The notes beneath the pieces were generated by a model. It searched no databases. It had not been told where the DNA came from and saw only the letters and a program-made list of their open reading frames with translations. A program made the position numbers and the translations under genes. A stretch of 64,000 nt of DNA from Bursaphelenchus xylophilus (Eukaryota > Nematoda > Chromadorea > Rhabditida > Aphelenchoididae). Of the stretch, positions 57,481 through 64,000 are shown piece after piece (the first letter of the stretch is position 1; each line of letters begins with the position of its first letter). The stretch spans positions 7,316,001 through 7,380,000 of the forward strand of contig CAJFCV020000003.1 in NCBI GenBank assembly GCA_904066235.2. Direction: 5' to 3'.

Positions 57481-59199
57481 TATTTTACTAGAAAATCGGC
57501 GTTTTAGAAAAGCTAAATGTTAGCGATTTTCAAACAAGACGAAAGGTAAATAGTAATTAGTTATGTAAATGGCAAGGATGACCTTGAAGATCGTCCTCCT
57601 TTACTTGAGCAAATCGAATAATGAATAAATGAGTCATTAATTATCGTTAGAAAAACATGAATCATAAAAAATGAAGTGGTTCTCTCAGCTGCGCTTTTTA
57701 CAACATAAACAATCGAATTCTGCACCGCTTATTGGGACACTGCGGCCTGTTAAACTATGGTATTTGAATAGGCAAACACCTCTAAATTATATAAACGCCT
57801 AGACCTTTACGTCCTTAACTTTCCACCTGAAACCTTGCGTTGATTCCGTTATGCAAACAATTAGAGTACTCAAGAAAAGGCTTATCGTTTCGAAAACAAA
57901 CTCCGTAAGATTGTGTTCTCTAAAATTAGGAAAGTAAAAAGAGGTTTAAAGGATTGCGTGGAAAACGGGGAAATGTGAATATTAGGACAGGGTGGCAATT
58001 ATATTTGGGCCTCAGGGCAAGTTTTCAGAATGAGCGAGAACAGAATTACACCGACTTAATCAAACTTTAAACATTCCTTATTGTTAGATGGACATTAGGG
58101 GATATTATTTATATGCAACATTGAACAGTCATCTCCTTCAATTTTTATTCCCTGATCGGCGAAAATTGCGCGAAGGACGGAAAGTCAAAAAATAAAAGAA
58201 AGAAAAGAGTTAGGTAAAGGGCATAAGAACGTAAAGGTCGGTTATTCATGGGGTACCTTTCTTCCTTCAAGTTTCCGAAGCGACCTCGCTAAAAATCTTT
58301 TGCAAAATGAAGCAAGTCAAAGGGTGAGAGATGAAGCCTCCTCAGAAGCGAGGAAGGAATACTTTACTCTTTATACCAATCGTAAGTAAAGTTATGTAAG
58401 TAATCCATTAATATTACCTCTAAATTAAGTGACTTTTGGCGGGCTTAAGACGCTTAAAACGAGACCGAAATGTCAAATCCATCTCAAAATCCGCTCTTTT
58501 TAGAATGCACTAAATTCTTTTTCTGTCGAACTCAGCACCCATTTCCGGCAACGCTCTGGAAAGCCTTTCATAAGGCCAGATTCTGTTGTTCCCTCGTATC
58601 TTTAGGGCTTTCCAGTGAGAACTCGTTTGTTTCCGTCAGTTTTAAACCCGGAGGAAATATGAGTGAAATAAAGAATACGTGTACAGTAAAATAACATAAA
58701 TGTTGCAAGCGATAGAGGAGTGACATTACGACGTCCGGAAACATGAATAACATCTGGTCTTCCCGAAAAAGCGAGCGACACTTCGTCTTCATTAATACCC
58801 ATGGGAATCTGAGATCGCGCGAAAACGAGGAGATGCTCTAACGTTCCTCAAATCTCCTTATTGCCTCCGGCAAGATTCTATTCCCCTTCGGCCAGATGGG
58901 TAATTAGCTGGTGGTGAGTATATTAAGTTTATTACGAAATGTAAAGTTTCAGCAAGAGATGCTCAGATTATAAACTTTTGAGGATAAATCGCAGAAAACT
59001 CTCGTCATAATGACATTTGGCCATGATATGATTTGAAACTGCCAAGCGGCTTGTCATTAGGACAAGAGTCGTCCGATGAGATTATAAGATGATTTTCAGG
59101 GTAAATGTAAGATCACACGCATCGAGATCGAACTTAAAAATGTTTTCTAAAGCTAGTAGTCTACTCTTTAAACAGTATAGCTGAGGTAGTATGTATATA
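57481..59199. other. gene-free region
   Basis: 1.7 kb between two minus-strand genes. Short frames only; no repeat family member or RNA gene recognised. It should hold the promoter of the four-TM gene and the 3' untranslated region of the AT-hook gene. Confidence 0.55.
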
Positions 59200-61315
59200 T
59201 CAGAATGATCCATAAATGTATTGTTGATCCACAACTCCATTTGCAGATTCAACAGCATCATCTTGGCCATCACTTTCAATAAATGGCTGAGGTTTTGTGG
59301 CTTTTCTTTTCTTCGCACCCTTTGGCAATTCCGGCCGTACGTTACTCGTATCAGCTACTATTGTATTACCATTCGTTTTAGAAGCCTTTAAATCATCTTC
59401 ATTCAACATATCCTCAGGACGTGGATGTTTTCTGGGTCTTCCTCGGCCCTTTTTCAGTTTGATTCCGCCACCGAGATTTGTGATGAACTTCAGATTTAGC
59501 GGCTTCGGCTTTGATTTACGGCCTCCCCTTTTCTAAAATATATTTTTAGCAAAGGAAGATGCTGGTATTACATTCGAAAGAGGCGATAAAACATTATAAA
59601 CGACAAAAAGAAATGGAAAACAAAATTCTACAATAAGAAATAAAAAATAAAAATTTACCTGTTCACTGCTGATGATTTCTTCGCTGTTTTGAACCACTTT
59701 AGAATCCCCATCCATCGTATCTTTGTCCTGTCTGAGAATAGCCGCAGACGGTCTCGTACTCGTTCCTTGATACTGAAAATAACCGTTTCAAACCAAGTTA
59801 AGCAAGACGGAGAAGCAAACAAGACCGGAACAACCTGAGGGCAACACCTTTTCCTAATTTATTTTTAAGCCATAATATGCTTTCTGTCATCGTATATTCC
59901 CATGTATCGCGTGTCAAACCGGTGAATATACATACTTAACAATATTTTTTTAAAACTTCCACTTTAAATTAACCCGGTTTAAAGCAATCTCCTAAAAGTA
60001 CCTGCAGGTCGAAACAGCATCTCAAAAACGAGGCCAGATGTTAATGAAACGAAATTACATTTCGGACGGGACATTCAAAATTCGGAAACAGGGACTAATC
60101 CCGAAACGAAAGCGCCAGAGGGCACGAAAGCAAAAAATAGTGATATCACAAGGAGAAATAAGAGAGACCAACATGGATAATATGCAGAGGTGAAGGGGGA
60201 GGGAATTTCTGCAGTTTTGTAAAACAATATGACATAAGAAATTAAACAAAGGTTTCTTTCCTTCATAAAAAGTTTTAAAAATTTGGTAAGTTTTTATGTC
60301 GCAATGTTACGAATAAAAAAAGCGCACAACATGAAATTTCAAATGTTGAAACTTGCAGGCTTACATACAAAAAAAAACTACATGACAAACGCAATTTTAT
60401 AATAGCAGTAAAACACATACCACTGACACTTTAGGTGGAGATGCCGAGTTCTTGACACCCTTAGGGCGACCTCTTCGTTTTGCATTGCCAGTCTGCCCAG
60501 TATCATAAGTCTCTACAGCACCTTTTTCATTTCTTCTTTTAACAATTGTTCCTTTGCTGGTTCTTGTCGAGTAATCGGACTCAACTGGGTCTTTTTCCTC
60601 TTCTTTCTTGGAGCTATGATGACTACTAATGCCCTCTTTGTGTTGTGAAGTGCTTGGCTTTTCATTGTCATCATCTGGTTTAATAACTTCAACTATTTGA
60701 TGCCCATTATTATCGCTCCTTATTCTCATCTAAAATTTAAACAGGTCATTCCGGACATAAGAGTACTCCAATCGCACAAACTACATTCCTTTCTTGTTTA
60801 AAGTCGTCGACACTTAACAGGAAACAGCAAGTATTCCTTTTACACTTACCTTTAGCTTTAATCCGCCATTTTGGAAATTTGCGTCTACTTTGTTGGGTCC
60901 TAATCCATCGCCAACTTCCGCTTTCTGCAAGGTAACAAGTAAACAACAAAAAGCAGGCAAAGAAGTTATCGGAAATGGTTAGATACGTAATAAAAATGTA
61001 ATCAATTTTGTCATCAAGTGGTGGGATTTAGGTGGTACACAGAAAACACGTGGAGATTACAGTTTTGGAGATTATTTAGTAATTTCCGGCTAGGTTTAGG
61101 GGAAATAGAGATTATTTTACGCCCATGGAAATAAGAATTGTATTTCAGATGTTTAGAGAGAAGGGGGGACTTTACAACGAAACTCCAAAATAGTAACACT
61201 GTTAATAACACTGCTAATTCTAAGCATGGGTATTACGGCTTAAAACTCCGAGATGATAACTCTCACTCACATTTCGTCTTTTGGGCCGCCCTCGTCCGTT
61301 CTTCCGTCCCTCCAT
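59200..61315 (-). CDS. triple AT-hook chromatin protein
   Basis: Minus-strand exons 61271-61315, 60850-60924, 60421-60729, 59659-59772, 59200-59532, all joined in phase; 291 residues. Three AT-hooks are visible: NGRGRPKRRN (residues 6-15), KRRGRPKGVK (about 124-133) and KKGRGRPRKHP (about 208-218). Each has the Arg-Gly-Arg-Pro core that inserts in the minor groove of A/T-rich DNA. The rest is low-complexity and charged, with KKEEEKD and a basic KGAKKRKATKP that could be a nuclear localisation signal. No bromodomain, PHD or HMG box is present, so it is HMGA-like in layout but much longer than vertebrate HMGA (about 100 aa). C. elegans has HMGA-like proteins with several AT-hooks, but I cannot assign orthology. 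Exon 1 has only 15 codons and is nearly all AT-hook. Confidence 0.82.
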
Positions 61316-62039
61316 TTAACTGAATCCTGAGGTAATAGCTCTACGTTCTGTACACTATAGTCTGAAAATAGTTGTCCGGTATGCTGATGATAATACGTCA
61401 CGAAAATTGGCATTAGACAACGCGCCGAACACTCAGAAGTCTGGAAAAACACGGCAAGCATCCAGTTAGTCTCTTTTTTCCGTCCTTTTTCCCAGTGCTT
61501 CTCCTTTCGGCCTTTTCCGAGGCTATTTGGCCTTCGTTCAAAAAAAAAGGGGGGGGGGGGATAGATAACTCCAAAAACAGATTCGGAACTCTTGACGAAA
61601 GCATTAATAGACGGGAGAATTGAAAGGTGTAAACAGTAAGATAAATAATAAAAGGAAGGGAGAAATAAGATCATAACGTCTATCTAGGTTATTGAAACCA
61701 ATAACCAATCTGGGAGTTCGATATTGTTTTTGTTTGAAGAACAGATCTAACTTTATATTTATTTGGTACAATATTAAATTCAACAACGGCTGGCATAAAT
61801 TAGTACTCGACCGACTCAAAATTTATTTGAATCCACGTAGTATTAGACGGTATACACTTAGACCTCAAAAATACAAAAAGATGATAATTTTTTTAATGTT
61901 TGTTCTGAATTAGAAAAAAAGACTATAAAGTAACTTTCATATATAAACAGAGATGTGGAGGAATTAAAAGGAAGATAAAACGAATCCAGAAATACAAAAA
62001 AAGTTCGAACTCAAACGAACACATGGTCTTCAGAATGAA
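61316..62039. other. intergenic region with an A8/G12 homopolymer
   Basis: Lies between the AT-hook start and the DUSP stop. A run of A followed by twelve G occurs near 61542-61561 and may be a polymorphic or misassembled tract. No gene seen. Confidence 0.55.
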
Positions 62040-62917
62040 TCACGCAAGATTCCCATCCTTTGCAACCGCCAACCACTCGTTAACCACCTTCAAATCCCTT
62101 TCGACTAATTGGAAATGATCGTCTTTAACCCGTTCATGAGTAATTTGCAGCTCTTTATGTGTCTCGTTACATTTCTGAAAGCACTATCCTTGCCTGACAT
62201 TCTCCTACCGCTTTGTATATCTTCAATTGCTCCAAAAATCCTTCATTTGGATTAATAAAATCCCTTCTGGAGGTCACAAATCCGATAACATCAAATGGGT
62301 CCAACTTTGTAATAGCCATAATATAGGCAATTACAATTGTCGCTGATCGACTCACTCCCATTAGACAATGAACTAACACATTCCCTGGAAATTTTTGTTT
62401 TTTGCATATAAGGCGCGTGCGTTCTACTTTTCTTCGGACTCCCTCGCAGAAAACCCGCATTTCTTGTCTGTGGGCCCGCTAGACAAGAAATGTGCAATTC
62501 TTGGCTGAGCAGAGAAAAAAAGAAAAAAATCTTCACGGGGAGAGAGCAGAAAATTGCGCAATGTTACGCAATTTTAGGCAAGAATTGCGCGTTTCTTGTC
62601 TAGCGGGCCCACAGACAAGAAATGCGGGTTTTCTGCGAGGAAGTCCGAAGAAAAGTAGAACGCACGCGCCTTATATTATACTTACTATTTGCAACTCGAT
62701 AGAAATGAATAAAATTAATGCATTCTTCGAAATGCTTTGACAAATCGCTGCTCGGATCATCCTCCAGGTGTATCTGCTTGTATTTTATTTGTTTTTCCTT
62801 TTTTACGGATGTCGTCATGATCGATAAAACAGCAGATATATTAGCCGCCTCGAGGCTCCTTCGGTTTATTGCTGCGGAATAACTTCCCAGATAAAGGCCC
62901 GGCAAGATCTCATGCAT
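62040..62917 (-). CDS. DUSP22: dual-specificity protein phosphatase, DUSP22/DUSP15-like
   Basis: Dephosphorylates phosphotyrosine and phosphothreonine on signalling proteins; DUSP22 acts on JNK-pathway and other kinases in mammals. Minus-strand exons 62686-62917, 62209-62384, 62040-62174; 180 residues against 184 in human DUSP22. The N-terminus MHEILPGLYLGS equals the family opening. The active-site loop HCLMGVSRSAT has Cys84 and Arg90, and the general-acid loop is EDDPSSDLSKHFEE. RRDFINPNEGFLEQL is the conserved C-terminal family motif. A last 45-codon exon was found behind a 36-nt intron; it adds KELQITHERVKDDHFQ... and a hydrophilic tail. An acceptor (GTTTTTAG) lies 9 nt before the ATG; the N-myristoylation signal of human DUSP22 (MGNG) is not seen. 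Intron 1 (62385-62685) consists almost wholly of a fold-back element. Confidence 0.9.
62406..62676. mobile_element. fold-back element filling DUSP22 intron 1
   Basis: Arms 62406-62505 and 62577-62676 (100 bp each) are inverted copies with about four mismatches; spacer 71 bp. Ends are ATATAAGG...CCTTATAT. Each arm also contains a smaller palindrome, TTTCTTGTCT...AGACAAGAAA. It leaves only 9 nt of intron on the donor side and 21 nt on the acceptor side. Confidence 0.95.
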
Positions 62918-63751
62918 GTCGTTCCGCTAAAAACAAGTGAATTTTGGGAGTGAAAATCATGAACATACAGATTTGAATTTCTGCCGCCATTTTCCGAGGT
63001 TTTCCGCGGCCTTTTTCTGCTCTTTGCTCAGTTTCATTAACCAGTAAATCAGATAAATTTCTGAATAGTTTATTGGCTAACTGCTTCTATTTGCCGTGTC
63101 ACACACCCATTTTACAACGGAAAATGTACCTTACCTTCATTGATAAATAAATATTTTCCGCATAACGAAACACCACAAAACGACGAAATGTCAAAATAGA
63201 TTTCTGCTCAGAAAAATATTGAAGCTGACTGTACTTTAATGATTGTCAGATTCAACTCTTTCACACGCGAGTTTAACATAAACTATGATGATTACCGTTA
63301 AAGTCAGTCGTAACTACTTTTACTTTTTTTACTGCTTATTTCATCGGTCGTTTTGATAAGAAGGAGCAATTTAGTGCGGAAAATTTTTTAATTCTTTCGA
63401 TTTTGTAGGAAAATCTACAAAATTTTTCCGAAAAAGAACAATTTGACAATCAAAATGACACGACGATTTGACATGACGAAAATGACGGCGGTTTAACGGC
63501 GAGTCTGACGCGTCAAGTTAACGTCTTAACAACCCTAATGTTCAACATGTCTTTTGGGTTCGAGTCCCACGTTTGACGTTTATTTAGCAACTGTACAGAA
63601 TAATAATATAATCTCTGAATGTAAATTACAAAATTATGGCGAATATGATATCACTTATAGTTAAGGTATGCAAGAGAACCCGAGTTTTTGTTTTCTTATA
63701 TACAAGAAGAGTCCACAGCCAGTGGATATCACAAGTAGTACTCGTCTATTT
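62918..63751. other. intergenic region with repeat family A
   Basis: Contains the upstream region of the DUSP gene and one copy of repeat family A (63445-63535). No gene seen. Confidence 0.55.
63445..63535 (+). repeat. interspersed repeat family A, copy 4
   Basis: GACAATCAAAATGACA, ATTTGACATGACGAAAATGA, GTCTGACGCGTCAAGTTAAC and CTTAACAACCC in family order. The similarity may begin near 63340. Confidence 0.75.
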
Positions 63752-64000
63752 TTATTGCAGGGACACCTTTTTTCCATTTGCCTGAGCTACCACACGGTCA
63801 TCATTAACCATCAGAGAGATGGCTCCTTTACTGTCGTTGGTCTGAATCGACATGGCACTATCCATATCCGTGGGCCGGTAGGTCATGTACCCGATGATTG
63901 CGGCCAGAATAGACACTAGTTTGCAGACAATCGCTGTAAAATTGAAATTTACGTTATTTTCATTGATGTTGCTGGTCCGCTAAAAAAAGGCTTACTTACC
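63752..64000 (-). CDS. last exon of a membrane protein gene, cut by the window edge
   Basis: The minus-strand exon 63752-63933 follows a TTTTACAG acceptor and encodes about 60 residues: VCKLVSILAAIIGYMTYRPT, a hydrophobic helix, then DMDSAMSIQTNDSKGAISLM and a polar end VAQANGKKVSLQ. The frame ends in TAA at 63752. The intron continues to a donor GTAAGT at 63994-63999, so one base of the preceding exon lies at 64000. A single transmembrane segment close to the C-terminus is all that can be said. Family not recognised. Confidence 0.6.

Noticed and set aside
63551..63575. B-box-like GGGTTCGAGTCCCAC suggesting another tRNA
   Set aside because: No box A at the right distance and no cloverleaf can be drawn.
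1..64000. CRISPR arrays, bacterial operons, spliced-leader or 5S RNA genes
   Set aside because: None of the expected sequences (regular direct repeats, SL consensus, rRNA motifs) was found. Everything supportable is eukaryotic.

Overview
The window is nuclear DNA of a nematode. The protein-coding genes are split by many very short introns (often 34-60 nt) with GT...TTTCAG or TTTTAG borders. Several first exons begin directly after a TTTNAG trans-splice-type acceptor a few bases before the ATG. The best matches I know for the proteins are nematode or general animal families, including a touch-receptor degenerin very close to C. elegans MEC-4. I cannot name the species. The gene-free DNA is A/T-rich and full of small inverted-repeat elements, and gene order is unlike any Caenorhabditis region I can recall.

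Layout. 1-7.9 kb: gene-poor; one 84-residue, probably acylated protein on the minus strand (1196-1450). 8-13.3 kb: compact block with a GGA trafficking adaptor, the ciliary membrane protein TMEM218 with an RFX-type X-box in front of it, succinate dehydrogenase cytochrome b (SDHC, minus strand) and the mRNA-export adaptor ALYREF. 13.3-15.7 kb: gene-free, with a TA-flanked MITE. 15.7-25.9 kb: a KIF19-type kinesin-8, a short-chain dehydrogenase (minus), an unrecognised acidic protein, and a glycogen-targeting PP1 subunit with a CBM21 domain (minus). 26-46 kb: almost gene-free. It holds one unrecognised 146-residue gene (29.6-30.1 kb), a 2-kb palindrome carrying tRNA-like promoter boxes, several repeat families and some decayed coding-like fragments. 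46.7-57.5 kb: dense block with an AP-2 transcription factor, a secreted Ser/Thr-rich protein, the MEC-4-like degenerin, a small SMAD-type MH1-only protein just behind it, and a four-TM protein (minus). 59-64 kb: minus-strand genes for a triple AT-hook protein, a DUSP22-like phosphatase whose first intron is filled by a fold-back element, and the 3' end of a membrane protein that runs off the window.

The genes do not form one pathway. The linkages worth noting are: (i) GGA, TMEM218 and SDHC are packed within 3.5 kb; (ii) the degenerin and the MH1 gene are spaced like an operon (poly(A) signal, then an acceptor 28 nt later); (iii) TMEM218 (transition zone) and the KIF19-type kinesin (ciliary or microtubule-end motor) are two cilium-related genes within 8 kb.

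The most interesting candidates for undescribed biology are the MH1-only SMAD relative coupled to a touch channel, the intron made of a fold-back element in the DUSP22 homologue, and the large palindrome with embedded tRNA-like boxes. All exon borders were placed by eye from reading frame, splice consensus and homology remembered for the families. No alignment or database search was run.
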